Below, in pieces: positions 1-10,050 of a DNA stretch of 64,000 nucleotides (its first letter is position 1; every line of letters begins with the position of its first letter). Source of the DNA: Bifidobacterium erythrocebi (GTDB lineage: Bacteria; Actinomycetota; Actinomycetes; Actinomycetales; Bifidobacteriaceae); assembly GCF_012932675.1 (NCBI RefSeq), contig NZ_JAAIIF010000018.1, positions 149,424-213,423 of the forward strand. The letters are read 5' to 3'. The translations under genes and the position numbers were made by a program. The notes under the pieces are model-generated. The model saw only the letters and a program-made list of their open reading frames with translations. It ran no database searches and was not told where the DNA came from.

Positions 1-395
1 GGGCACGTATTGGTGAATGCACGGAAGTCCCGTGTACCTGATTCCACGTAATACGCCAGATCATGATTACCGAGCAATACGATCACCTTGCGGTGACGGC
101 GCTGCTTGCGGACCCATTCGGCAAGCATCTCGAATGCGGCCGCTTCCCCTTCCGCGGTGACGGTCCATTCATTGAGCAGATCCCCGAGCAACACTATGGT
201 CCCTGCGTCCACACGGTTGGCGGCCTCTTCGATCATCGGACACAACCGCGACCCCTTGTTATGGATGTCACCGGTGAACAACATACGATCGTCGCGCGAG
301 CCGGCACTACCCAGCCCACTGCGCCACCGTTTGGCCGGAACGGCTTGTTCCGGCAGGTTGGCCGATTCGACGTTCCGCATCTCCCGCTCCGTCAT
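1..395 (-). CDS. Metallophosphoesterase, partial (5' part only)
   Basis: The first 131 codons of a calcineurin-like phosphoesterase are present; the gene runs off the left edge of the window. Reading the minus strand from the ATG at 393-395, the metal-binding motifs of the family appear in order: GDIHNK (D-x-H, about residue 48), GDLLNEW (about residue 77) and GNHD (about residue 112). A strong Shine-Dalgarno GGAGGGG lies about 5 nt upstream of the ATG, which supports this start. The substrate cannot be told from the sequence; members range from protein phosphatases to nucleotide hydrolases. The gene is divergent from the ncRNA-like element and gdhA to its right. The family call is firm; the function is open. 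Confidence 0.85.
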   Translation of the reverse strand, partial: MTEREMRNVESANLPEQAVPAKRWRSGLGSAGSRDDRMLFTGDIHNKGSRLCPMIEEAANRVDAGTIVLLGDLLNEWTVTAEGEAAAFEMLAEWVRKQRRHRKVIVLLGNHDLAYYVESGTRDFRAFTNTC

Positions 396-460
396 ATCCC
401 CTCCATTTGCTTCGCTGGGCGTGCTTCATTGGCGTCACCCACCACTGTATAGCAATTTCT

Positions 461-580
461 GTGGGGTTGATGACAACTTGTGCGGGGCTAGTGACAACTG
501 CTGCGGGGTTAGTGACAACTTCCGCGACGAAGGTGACATATGCTGTCACTTTGCCCGCAGAACGTGTCACTAACCCCGCA
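461..580. repeat. 21-bp tandem repeats with an inverted copy
   Basis: Three successive units of about 21 bp share the core GCGGGGTTAGTGACAACT (starting near 462, 483 and 504), followed by two decayed units. A perfect inverted copy of the 15-mer TGCGGGGTTAGTGAC (503-517) lies at 566-580. The 21-bp period is two helical turns, so the copies lie on one face of the DNA. They sit between the divergent metallophosphoesterase gene and the gdhA region. I read them as phased protein-binding sites; no protein can be named. Confidence 0.7.
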
Positions 581-703
581 GTTATTCGGTGTGCAACAGG
601 CGAGCGCACGGCTAACCGCCCCATTCCTCCCCTTGGTCACAGCCCCATTACATTTCTTTCAGGGAATTGACAGGAACACGCATCCTTCCCCCAAGGAACG
701 CGC

Positions 704-2378
<1,675 letters not shown>

Positions 2379-2412
2379 TTGGCTGAATACTGAATACTGA
2401 TTCGGCTTGCTG

Positions 2413-2474
2413 AGCCGGTTCGCGTCAACTCAAGTATTTCTCCGAGTACCCGAGTTGATGCGGACCGGCTTTTT
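2413..2474 (+). terminator. Intrinsic terminator of gdhA
   Basis: A long stem pairs AGCCGGT...TCAACTC with GAGTTGA...ACCGGCT, has one internal bulge, and is followed by TTTTT. It lies 35 nt after the gdhA stop. Confidence 0.8.
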
Positions 2475-2725
2475 GCTGCCCGTTCATCACCCCGCGTGTC
2501 CGATTCTCCAGAAACGGACATCCGTGCCATCCCTCAACCACCTCGAATGTCAGATTCGGCCAAATCGGACAAACATCAGTACAGCAAGGCCGCAGGAAAC
2601 GAGTTTGTCGGCAAAACGGACCCGCTTGAGCCCACGCTTCACTTTTCCAATCCTTGTAGCGGATTTGATGGAATCATCGCATAGTGCTCATTACCAGCCC
2701 CTGGAACCTTGACGACAGTGAATCA

Positions 2726-2766
2726 GCTAATGTAGCTGTACTTAACTTAAGTACAGCTACATTAGC
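2726..2766. promoter_or_regulatory. 41-bp perfect inverted repeat upstream of the kinase gene
   Basis: Two 20-nt arms (2726-2745 and 2747-2766) are perfectly complementary around a single C at 2746. The core reads GTAGCTGTACTTAA and its complement. There is no T-run, and the element is AT-rich against its surroundings, so it fits an operator or a cruciform better than a terminator. It is about 150 nt upstream of the kinase start and 250 nt after the gdhA terminator. Apart from this element, 2475-2919 shows nothing else recognisable. Confidence 0.65.
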
Positions 2767-2919
2767 GTCCCGTTTCACAGGCCACCCGGAACAAATATGC
2801 CGGCCGGGTGCGTTTCCTCAGCGCCAACGAGCTGTACGGCCACGGCGATTAATGCCGGAAAACGCAGTGCGTTCCCGCCGGGGCCGCCCACCGCATAAGA
2901 CTGGAGGGCATATAGACTG

Positions 2920-5055
2920 GTGGCCATGAGCGAAATAAGCGCGTTGAATCTTGAATCCGGCGATGTGGTGGGCGGATACACCCTGATATCCCGTCTCGGG
3001 TCGGGTGCCATGGGTTCGGTATGGCGGGTGCATGATGACGGCGGCCATATCTATGCGATGAAGATCCTGCGCGACTCCCTGTCCGACGAAAGCGATTCGC
3101 GCGATGCGCGCGACCCGAATCTCAAGGAGAATGTTCCCGCGCGCGAGCGCCTGCGTCGCGAGGCTCTGGCCTTGCAGAAGATCCATAATCCGGGCGTGTG
3201 CGGCATTGTCGACATGGAGTTGGACGATGCGGTGGCGTTCATTGTCACCGAGCTGATCGAGGGCAAGAATCTCAAGGAGGATGTCGCCGCGAACGGCCCG
3301 TATGTGGGCAATGATCTGGAGCGCTTGGCGCGCAAGCTGATCGAGGCGGTGAGCGCGGTGCATGCGGCAGGCATCATCCACCGCGATATCAAACCGACCA
3401 ATGTGATGATCTCGGCCACGGGGCCGGTGCTGGTCGATTTCGGCATTGCCATGGGCGAGAACGAGAGCCATGTGACCCGTACCGGTCTGGTCATGGGCAC
3501 GCCGGGCTTCATCGCGCCGGAGATCATCGATGGCGCGGATTCCAATGAGACGACCGACTGGTGGTCCACCGCGTCGGTGCTGGCGTTTGCCGCTACGGGG
3601 TCGCCGGTGTTCGGCACGAAGCCGATGATGGCAGTACTGGAGCGTGCCGCGTCGGGCAATGCGAATCTTGCCGGTTTGCCACCCAATACGCTGGCAGCGT
3701 TCCGCAGTGCGCTGAATCCTGATCCTCGTAAGCGCTGCACGTCCGATCAGCTGTTGCATGCCATTGCGTTGGATGCGTTGAATCCATTCGCCTGGCAGAC
3801 GTCGGGTTCCGATGATCTGTTCGATTCGACCAATGGCGCGGACGCTTCGGAGGTGGTGCGCCCTTTTGACGTGCCGCTCCCCGAGGGCATGCGTGCGCCT
3901 GCATCGCAGGCCGGGCGGACCGGACAGACCGGGCAGGTCGGACAGAACAGGCAATCCGGGCAGGCAGGCGACACTACACCACGACGCTCGGCGGCGTTGA
4001 ACCGGCTTGCGCAGCGTAATCAGCCGGGTAATCTGCGTGCCGATTGGGATACTGTCGACGCCGACGCCGATGGCGCGGACCCTGGGTTCGTCGCCGCCAC
4101 CATGGCGCTGTCGCCCGGGCAGTGCACTGTGCCGCTTCCCAGCGACCATATGGGCCCGGAACAGGCGACCCGGCCGCTGACTTCCGCGACGGCGGGCGAC
4201 GCCGCTTCCACACGCGTAATGCCTGCGATGACGACGCCGATCGAAACCGCGCGGACCGCGGTCATGCCGGGTTTGGCGCAGCGGATGGGCCAGGGTCAGC
4301 AGACGCCACGGCAGGCAGCACAGCAGGCAACGCAGCGGATGCCGCGATACGCGCAACCGGCCCGGACTGGAGCTTGGCCTGGAGTCCGCCCCGCTCCCCC
4401 GGCAGCGCAGCAGCAGCCGTTCCCACGTCCGATGGCGCAGGCACCGCAACCGATGCCGCAAACACAGCAGCCGCAGTATCAGGCCAATCCGGCCGATATC
4501 AAGCGCGGCCGCTACCTTGCCCGCAGCACGGTTCCGCTGGTGTTCGCGGCCGTCATTCCGGCGGTCGCCGCCCTGTTCACTCCGCTTGCGGGCCCTGCGG
4601 CGGCGCTGCTGCTGTTCTGGGTGCTGCTGACGGTGGGGTTCAGCACCGAATCCCAGCTGGAGCGTGAGGGTAAGCGCGGCGGCAGGCGCAAGGGGTCGGA
4701 TACGGCCGTGCGCATACTGCAGCTGCCTTGGCATCTGGTGCGCGCGGCCTGCCATGCTCTGCTTCGCACCGTGCTGTTCATGCTGATCGATGTCATCGTG
4801 ATCGTCATCGCGGTGCTGGCGCTGCACCTGCCTTGGCAGATGGTGTTCATCGGCGACATTTGGCCGCATCAGCTTCCCTACCTGGTCGACGGGCCCTTCA
4901 CGCTTACCGGCCTGACTGTGGCGTGCGCGGCTGCGGGAACGTGGATGTTGACGGCGTTCTGGCCCAAGGCGCCGATACTCCGTCTTGGCGCAGGCGTACT
5001 GACCGGCGGACGTGCAGGACGCGATGTCCCCTCGCCTGCAATACAATCAAGCTGA
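2920..5055 (+). CDS. Membrane Ser/Thr protein kinase (Hanks type)
   Basis: 711 residues. The kinase domain spans about residues 20-285 with an intact catalytic set: glycine loop GSGAMGSVW, AMK (ATP lysine), HRDIKPTN (catalytic loop), DFG and APE. A Pro/Gln/Thr-rich linker (about 290-520) follows, then hydrophobic segments at about 533-575, 613-642 and 657-680. The kinase is therefore cytoplasmic and tethered by C-terminal membrane segments. No PASTA repeats are seen, so it is not PknB itself. The linker holds several Thr-hydrophobic motifs (STRVMPAM, TARTAVMPG) that could be autophosphorylation sites. Start GTG 2920 is chosen from GGAGG at 2903-2907; ATG 2926 is the alternative. Confidence 0.9.
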   Translation: MAMSEISALNLESGDVVGGYTLISRLGSGAMGSVWRVHDDGGHIYAMKILRDSLSDESDSRDARDPNLKENVPARERLRREALALQKIHNPGVCGIVDMELDDAVAFIVTELIEGKNLKEDVAANGPYVGNDLERLARKLIEAVSAVHAAGIIHRDIKPTNVMISATGPVLVDFGIAMGENESHVTRTGLVMGTPGFIAPEIIDGADSNETTDWWSTASVLAFAATGSPVFGTKPMMAVLERAASGNANLAGLPPNTLAAFRSALNPDPRKRCTSDQLLHAIALDALNPFAWQTSGSDDLFDSTNGADASEVVRPFDVPLPEGMRAPASQAGRTGQTGQVGQNRQSGQAGDTTPRRSAALNRLAQRNQPGNLRADWDTVDADADGADPGFVAATMALSPGQCTVPLPSDHMGPEQATRPLTSATAGDAASTRVMPAMTTPIETARTAVMPGLAQRMGQGQQTPRQAAQQATQRMPRYAQPARTGAWPGVRPAPPAAQQQPFPRPMAQAPQPMPQTQQPQYQANPADIKRGRYLARSTVPLVFAAVIPAVAALFTPLAGPAAALLLFWVLLTVGFSTESQLEREGKRGGRRKGSDTAVRILQLPWHLVRAACHALLRTVLFMLIDVIVIVIAVLALHLPWQMVFIGDIWPHQLPYLVDGPFTLTGLTVACAAAGTWMLTAFWPKAPILRLGAGVLTGGRAGRDVPSPAIQSS

Positions 5056-5139
5056 ATTACGCTCCGATGCCTGGCATCGTTTTCAAGGTTCTGTGGGCTA
5101 CACTGGGCACGGAGCGAATCTCAAGACAAAGGAGCACGC

Positions 5140-6117
5140 ATGTCCAACAAGGACAATCACCGTCAATCCCGTGCCGAACGCCGTGCAGCCAACGAAGCCG
5201 CGGCGAAGGCGGCCGCCGAACGTGCCGCCAAGGAACGCCGCCAGCAGACCATCATCGGCGCATGCGTTCTGGGCGTCATCGTGGTCCTTATCGCGGTGAT
5301 CGCGCTCTCGATCTGGCAGCCCTGGAAGAACAGCAAGTCCTCGGAAAGCAGTAGCAGCAACGTGACCGTGCAGCAGGCGTACGACCAGCTGCAGAAGGTG
5401 AAGAACAAGCCGACCACCGCGAACAGCAAGGGCGGCATTCTGCTCTCGAAGAACGGCGTGAACAAGAAGGTCAGCGGCGCGCCCACGGTGGCCGTCTACA
5501 TGGACTTCATGTGCTCCGGCTGCGGTAGCTTCAACCGCCTGGTCGACCCCACGCTGGAGAAGATGCTCGACGCCGGCCAGCTGAATCTCGAACTGCACCC
5601 CATGTCGTTCGGCGACCGTTGGAGCAGCGACAACTATTCCACCCGCGCCGCGAACATGCTGCTGTACATCACCGAGCATGACGACAACCCGAACCATATC
5701 CTCGGCTTCATCTCGAACATGTACGCCGACGACTTCCAGCCGGCCGAGAACTCCGGCGTCACCACGTCCGACGATCAGATGAAGAAGCAGGCCACCAAGG
5801 CTGGCGTGCCGAAGAAGGTCGCCGACGCCGCCGTCACTGACAAGTACACCGCCTGGCTGGACGCCATCGACACGTACACCCCGAAGCGCAGCGAACTGTG
5901 GAACAAGAGCGGCGACCTCAAGGGTCAGATGACCACGCCGACCATCACGATCAACGGCAAGTTCTGGGATATGAACCAGTCCCAGTCGGTGTATTCCGAC
6001 ACCAAGTCCGGTCTGCTTGCGGCTCTCGGCATCGAGGAAAACAAGGTGGGCGTCGAGGGAACCATGCCGTCGATCGGCGAGAACGGCAAGCCCATCGCGC
6101 CCTCTGCCGACAAGTAA
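5140..6117 (+). CDS. Membrane-anchored DsbA-like thioredoxin-fold protein
   Basis: 325 residues. A charged, Ala/Arg-rich cytoplasmic N-terminus (1-36) is followed by one transmembrane segment (about 37-59), so the rest is outside the membrane. A thioredoxin-fold domain starts near residue 113 with the redox motif C125-S-G-C128 inside MDFMCSGCGSF; TPTITING near the C-terminus matches the cis-Pro region of DsbA-like proteins. Such proteins form or isomerise disulfides in exported proteins. RBS AAAGGAG lies 5 nt before the ATG. It sits 84 nt after the kinase gene on the same strand and could be co-transcribed. Confidence 0.88.
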   Translation: MSNKDNHRQSRAERRAANEAAAKAAAERAAKERRQQTIIGACVLGVIVVLIAVIALSIWQPWKNSKSSESSSSNVTVQQAYDQLQKVKNKPTTANSKGGILLSKNGVNKKVSGAPTVAVYMDFMCSGCGSFNRLVDPTLEKMLDAGQLNLELHPMSFGDRWSSDNYSTRAANMLLYITEHDDNPNHILGFISNMYADDFQPAENSGVTTSDDQMKKQATKAGVPKKVADAAVTDKYTAWLDAIDTYTPKRSELWNKSGDLKGQMTTPTITINGKFWDMNQSQSVYSDTKSGLLAALGIEENKVGVEGTMPSIGENGKPIAPSADK

Positions 6118-6213
6118 GTAGGTACTAGGCAAATAAGATAAGTAGACGCAGATACGCGTTTCATTCCAGCGGAACTGATATGCTTCTCTGTGTCTGTGTG
6201 CGCAAGCGCACGC

Positions 6214-6287
6214 GCCTCTTTAGCTCAGATGGCCAGAGCGGCCGCCTTGTAAGCGGCAGGTCGTCGGTTCGATCCCGACAAGAGGCT
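6214..6287 (+). tRNA. tRNA-Thr (anticodon TGT)
   Basis: Cloverleaf read by eye: acceptor GCCTCTT pairs with AAGAGGC, D-arm GCTC...GAGC, anticodon stem GCCGC/GCGGC with loop CTTGTAA giving anticodon TGT (codon ACA), T-arm GTCGG-TTCGATC-CCGAC, discriminator T. CCA is not encoded. Confidence 0.95.
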
Positions 6288-6348
6288 CTCTCCCCACACA
6301 GGGGAGCGTACGACTGGGGTATATACAACACGTCGCGCGAGTAAGAGT

Positions 6349-6498
6349 GAAGGGCCTCACCCCCTAAAATCGGCCCTTCCATTAATGGGGCAGGAGCGTC
6401 CCCCTAAATTGCTCTGCCCCTAGAGGGGGCGGGAACATTCCCCTTCTCTCCCGCCCCCTCTTTCTACTTCTCCCCCGCCTTGGCGCGGGGGATTTTTT
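6349..6498 (+). ncRNA. Tandem hairpin array downstream of tRNA-Thr; ncRNA candidate
   Basis: Four consecutive hairpins. H1 6349-6379 (GAAGGGCC/GGCCCTTC). H2 6387-6420 (GGGGCAGGAGC/GCTCTGCCCC, one bulge). H3 6422-6461 (perfect 13-bp stem AGAGGGGGCGGGA/TCCCGCCCCCTCT). H4 6472-6491 (CCCCCGC/GCGGGGG), followed by TTTTTT, which makes it an intrinsic terminator. The H1 and H2 loops share CCCCCTAAA. This is more structure than a tRNA needs for termination. It could be a C-rich-loop small RNA or a stacked terminator; I cannot decide from sequence. Confidence 0.5.
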
Positions 6499-6628
6499 GT
6501 GGGGAAATGGCTTGTACTTGGTTCCCGCCAACCGCAACTTCAGCCGCAGCCACTAGGATTGGGCGCTAGTATGCCCGATACGCCACCGGCGGCGAGTCAG
6601 CCGTTGGCGAGTCAGGAAAGAGGTTGGT

Positions 6629-8182
6629 ATGGCACGCAGATGGACACCGCAACGGTTTATGATGCTGCGCCGCGTCCGCGTCGTCGTCTGTGTGATCGCG
6701 GTGACCGCGATGGCGGTGGCGACGTTCGCATTGACCACACGGAAGGCCGTAGCGCTGAACGTCAACGGCAAGACCACCACGGTGACCACATACGCCATGA
6801 CCGTCGACCGTCTGCTGCAGGAGCAGCACATCGCCGTACGGTCGCACGACATCGTGAAATCCACGTCCGGCGGCACTCTGACCGATCATGCGGTCGTCAC
6901 CGTACGCAACGCCTACCAGACCACCGTGAACGTCGATGGCGAGGAGATCCCGTTCTGGACGGTCGCCGACAGCGCCGATCAGCTCATCGGCTTCTTCAAG
7001 GCCAACGAAAGCAAGGCCTCCAGCATCACCGTCAATATCGACAACGTGTACAAGCAGCTCACCGGCGGCATGGTGATCAACAAGAAGGGACCGGTCACGG
7101 TCATCGCCGACGGCAAGAGCTCGCAGGCTCCCAACGGCAAGCTGCCCGCCGCCTCGATCCTCGATGCCAAGGGCATCACCGTGGGCAAGGAAGACAAGGT
7201 GAGCGTGACCGAGCAGGGCTCGCAGACCATTCTGCGCGTGCAGCGCGTGACGCATGGCCAGGAGACGCGCACCAAGGTCGTACCGTTCGAGACGCAGACC
7301 ATAGAGGATTCCTCGCTGCAGCCCGGCGAAACGGCGATCCGCCAGCAGGGCGAGAACGGCGAGCTCCAGCAGGTGTACAACGTGACATACGTCGACGGCG
7401 TGGCCGCAAGCGAGACGCTGGACAGCGAGACCACCACCAAGGCGTCGGTGAATCAGATCGTGGCGGTCGGGCCGGCGAAGCCCGCGCAGTCCGACAGCGA
7501 CAGCAAGTCGGATGGTACGTCGAACAGCGATTCCGACAGTAAGTCCGATAATGACCAGAACACGTCGAAGAACAGCAAGTCCGATACGTCAAACGGCGCT
7601 TCGGATGCCAAGAGCGATACCAAGACTGATACCAAGGCGGACAGCAAGACGGATACCAAGACGGATTCAGGCACATCCGATACCGGCACGAAGAGCGACA
7701 GCGACAAGAAGCAACAGCAGAACAGCCAGTCGCAGAATCAGAACAATCAAAACAATCAAAACAACAACCAGAGCAGCAACCAAAACAACCAGCAGAACAA
7801 CAACCAATCGAACCAGAATCAGAACAGCCAAAACAACCAGAACAGCCAGAACAACACCTCCACCAGCGGCCGCCTCTGGCACCCCAGCCCGGCACAGGCT
7901 CAGGCCTACGCGGCCGCCGCGGCGGCGCAACGCGGCTGGACCGGCGCGGATTGGGACGCCCTGGTCTGGATCTGGAACCACGAGTCCAGCTGGATGTGGA
8001 ACGCCGAGAACCCCTCCTCCGGCGCATACGGCATTCCGCAGGCACTGCCACCCGATAAGATGGGCGCCGGCTATAGGGACGACGCCGCCGTGCAGATTGA
8101 CTGGGGTCTGACCTATATTGCTGGACGCTATGGCAGCCCAAGCCAGGCCAAACAATATTGGCTGCAGCATAACTGGTACTGA
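6629..8182 (+). CDS. Resuscitation-promoting-factor-like cell-wall lytic protein (DUF348/G5/lysozyme-like)
   Basis: 517 residues. An N-terminal signal or anchor segment (about 14-36) is followed by DUF348-type ubiquitin-like repeats (about 41-190) with the VNGKTTTV style of opening, then a G5-like region (about 195-270). A long Ser/Asp/Lys then Asn/Gln low-complexity spacer (about 285-415) leads to a C-terminal lysozyme/transglycosylase-like domain (about 420-517). E452 in NHESSW is the likely catalytic acid, and GAYGIPQALPP matches the lytic-transglycosylase core. The order rpfB-ksgA-ispE is conserved in actinobacteria. The role is peptidoglycan cleavage at the surface. The spacer is compositionally extreme and prone to length change. 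Confidence 0.88.
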   Translation: MARRWTPQRFMMLRRVRVVVCVIAVTAMAVATFALTTRKAVALNVNGKTTTVTTYAMTVDRLLQEQHIAVRSHDIVKSTSGGTLTDHAVVTVRNAYQTTVNVDGEEIPFWTVADSADQLIGFFKANESKASSITVNIDNVYKQLTGGMVINKKGPVTVIADGKSSQAPNGKLPAASILDAKGITVGKEDKVSVTEQGSQTILRVQRVTHGQETRTKVVPFETQTIEDSSLQPGETAIRQQGENGELQQVYNVTYVDGVAASETLDSETTTKASVNQIVAVGPAKPAQSDSDSKSDGTSNSDSDSKSDNDQNTSKNSKSDTSNGASDAKSDTKTDTKADSKTDTKTDSGTSDTGTKSDSDKKQQQNSQSQNQNNQNNQNNNQSSNQNNQQNNNQSNQNQNSQNNQNSQNNTSTSGRLWHPSPAQAQAYAAAAAAQRGWTGADWDALVWIWNHESSWMWNAENPSSGAYGIPQALPPDKMGAGYRDDAAVQIDWGLTYIAGRYGSPSQAKQYWLQHNWY

Positions 8183-8196
8183 TCGAAGGCTTTACG

Positions 8197-9111
8197 ATGA
8201 CCGACATTTCCGATACCGCATCCGCCGCGCACCTGCTCGGTGCCGCCGACATCCGCCGCATCGCCGACGAGGCTGGCGTAAGCCCCACCAAGAAGTTCGG
8301 GCAGAACTTCGTCATCGATCCGGGCACCGTGCGCCGCATCGTGCGCGAGGCGCACGTCGATGCCTCCACGCATGTGCTTGAGGTGGGACCGGGCCTTGGC
8401 TCGCTGACGCTGGCGATTCTGGAGACGGGCGCGACCATGACCGCGGTGGAGATCGATCCGCCGCTGGCCGAACGCCTGCCGCAGACCGTAGCGGAGTTCA
8501 TGCCGGACGCTTCCGGCCGCCTGACCATCGTCAACCGCGATGCACTCACCGTGGGCCCCGATACGCTACCGGAATTCGCTGACGGCAAGCCGTTCACGCT
8601 CGTGGCGAATCTGCCGTACAACGTGGCCACGCCGATTCTGCTGACGCTGCTGGAGCGCTTCGATAATCTCGATTCCTTCCTGGTCATGGTGCAGAAGGAG
8701 GTCGCCGACCGTCTGGCCGCGGCTCCCGGCAACAAGATCTACGGCACCCCCAGCGTGAAGCTCGCCTGGTACGGCGAGGCGAAGCGCGTGGGCACGATCG
8801 GCCGCAACGTGTTCTGGCCTGCCCCGAACGTCGATTCGGCACTGGTGCATTTCCAGCGTTTCGATACGCCACGCCCGCAGGAGCTGCGCGCACGTACCTT
8901 CTCGCTGATCGATGCCGCCTTCGGCCAGCGCCGCAAGACCCTGCACGCGGCTCTGAAGAAGGTCGTTCCCGCCGAGGCGTTCGCCAAGGCCGGCATCGAT
9001 CCGACCAGGCGCGGCGAGACGCTGACCATCGACGAGTTCACGGCCTTGGCCGCAGCCGTGGAAGGCGCGGAAACCCCGAAGAACGCGGCAAACAAGGAGA
9101 AGCGCTCATGA
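8197..9111 (+). CDS. rsmA: 16S rRNA (adenine1518/1519-N6,N6)-dimethyltransferase
   Basis: 304 residues (also called KsgA). It dimethylates two adjacent adenines near the 3' end of 16S rRNA during 30S maturation, using S-adenosylmethionine. Visible motifs: KKFGQNF near the N-terminus, SAM site EVGPGLGSL (62-70), and catalytic motif NLPY starting at residue 138. RBS GAAGG lies before ATG 8197. It starts 14 nt after the rpf-like gene and overlaps ispE by 4 bp (ATGA), which implies translational coupling. Confidence 0.97.
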   Translation: MTDISDTASAAHLLGAADIRRIADEAGVSPTKKFGQNFVIDPGTVRRIVREAHVDASTHVLEVGPGLGSLTLAILETGATMTAVEIDPPLAERLPQTVAEFMPDASGRLTIVNRDALTVGPDTLPEFADGKPFTLVANLPYNVATPILLTLLERFDNLDSFLVMVQKEVADRLAAAPGNKIYGTPSVKLAWYGEAKRVGTIGRNVFWPAPNVDSALVHFQRFDTPRPQELRARTFSLIDAAFGQRRKTLHAALKKVVPAEAFAKAGIDPTRRGETLTIDEFTALAAAVEGAETPKNAANKEKRS

Positions 9112-10019
9112 GCGAATCCCCCCGCAGCGTCGTCGTCGAATGCCCGGCGAAAACGAATCTCACCCTTGCCGTGGGCAAACCGCGCGAGGAGTGGGCGGGC
9201 CGCCACGAGCTGGACACCATCTATTGCGCCATCAGCCTGACGGATACCGTCACAGTCACCGAAAAGCCCGCAGACACGGGGTTCTCGCTGGAACTTGACG
9301 GCACGCATCTGGGCGATCTGGCCTCCTCGCAGGCGGATATGCGCCGCAATCACGCCGTACTCGCCCTGTTCGCCATGGCCAAGGCCGCGAACCGCGAACC
9401 GAACGTGGGACTGTCCATCACCAAGCGCATTCCGGTGGGAGGCGGACTTGCCGGCGGATCGGCCGATGCCGCCGCCACGATCCTCGGATTGAACGAGCTG
9501 TGGGATCTGCACTGGCCAGCGGAACGCCTGCGGCAGGTGGCCGCGACGCTGGGTGCCGACATGCCGTTCTGCGTCACCGGCGGATATGCACGCGGCACCG
9601 GATACGGCGAGCGCATCGAATGTTTCGCGCCCGATTCGCCCACGGCCACGGATCTTCGCGCACAGGGCTATGCGGGTTCGCTGGTGGTGGGTGCCTACCA
9701 GTCGCAGCTGAGCACACCGGAGGTCTACGCCGCGTTCGACCAGATCGGGGCCGGCGAGGGCGATGCCAATCACCTACAGAAGGCCGCCGTCAGTCTTCAT
9801 CCCCGCAGCGGTCAGGCCATCGACGCCGCGCTGAAGGCAGGCGCATCGCATGCCTTCGTGTCCGGTTCGGGCCCGTCCGTCGTCGCATTCACCCCCACCC
9901 CGGCCATCCGTCAGGCCGTTGTCGAGGCGTGGAAACAAGGCTCCTGCGTCGACCGCATCATCGCGGCGAGCGCACCGGCGGTACCGTCCATCACGCGTCA
10001 CGGTGACGCGATACAGTGA
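9108..10019 (+). CDS. ispE: 4-diphosphocytidyl-2-C-methyl-D-erythritol kinase
   Basis: 303 residues. GHMP-family kinase of the MEP (non-mevalonate) isoprenoid pathway; it phosphorylates CDP-ME with ATP. Motifs: CPAKTNL with the substrate Lys (K16), the GHMP ATP loop GGGLAGGSADAAA (about 110-122), GADMPF with the likely catalytic Asp, and the C-terminal SGSGPS glycine motif. Its ATG overlaps the ksgA stop. The product feeds undecaprenyl carrier synthesis, which fits the neighbouring envelope genes. Confidence 0.96.
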   Translation: MSESPRSVVVECPAKTNLTLAVGKPREEWAGRHELDTIYCAISLTDTVTVTEKPADTGFSLELDGTHLGDLASSQADMRRNHAVLALFAMAKAANREPNVGLSITKRIPVGGGLAGGSADAAATILGLNELWDLHWPAERLRQVAATLGADMPFCVTGGYARGTGYGERIECFAPDSPTATDLRAQGYAGSLVVGAYQSQLSTPEVYAAFDQIGAGEGDANHLQKAAVSLHPRSGQAIDAALKAGASHAFVSGSGPSVVAFTPTPAIRQAVVEAWKQGSCVDRIIAASAPAVPSITRHGDAIQ

Positions 10020-10050
10020 AACAGCATTTCGAAGCGAAGGGAAAAACGCA

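Noticed and set aside
407..670. 87-aa plus-strand ORF with GLVTT repeats
   Set aside because: The peptide repeats come from the 21-bp DNA repeats; no good RBS, and repeats are better explained as DNA sites.
2818..5046. 742-aa open frame on the minus strand
   Set aside because: Shadow of the kinase gene; Arg/His-rich, no motifs, while the plus frame has a complete kinase signature.
6161..6382. 73-aa minus-strand ORF across tRNA-Thr
   Set aside because: It is the antisense of the tRNA, a common false ORF; no RBS and no protein-like pattern outside the tRNA complement.
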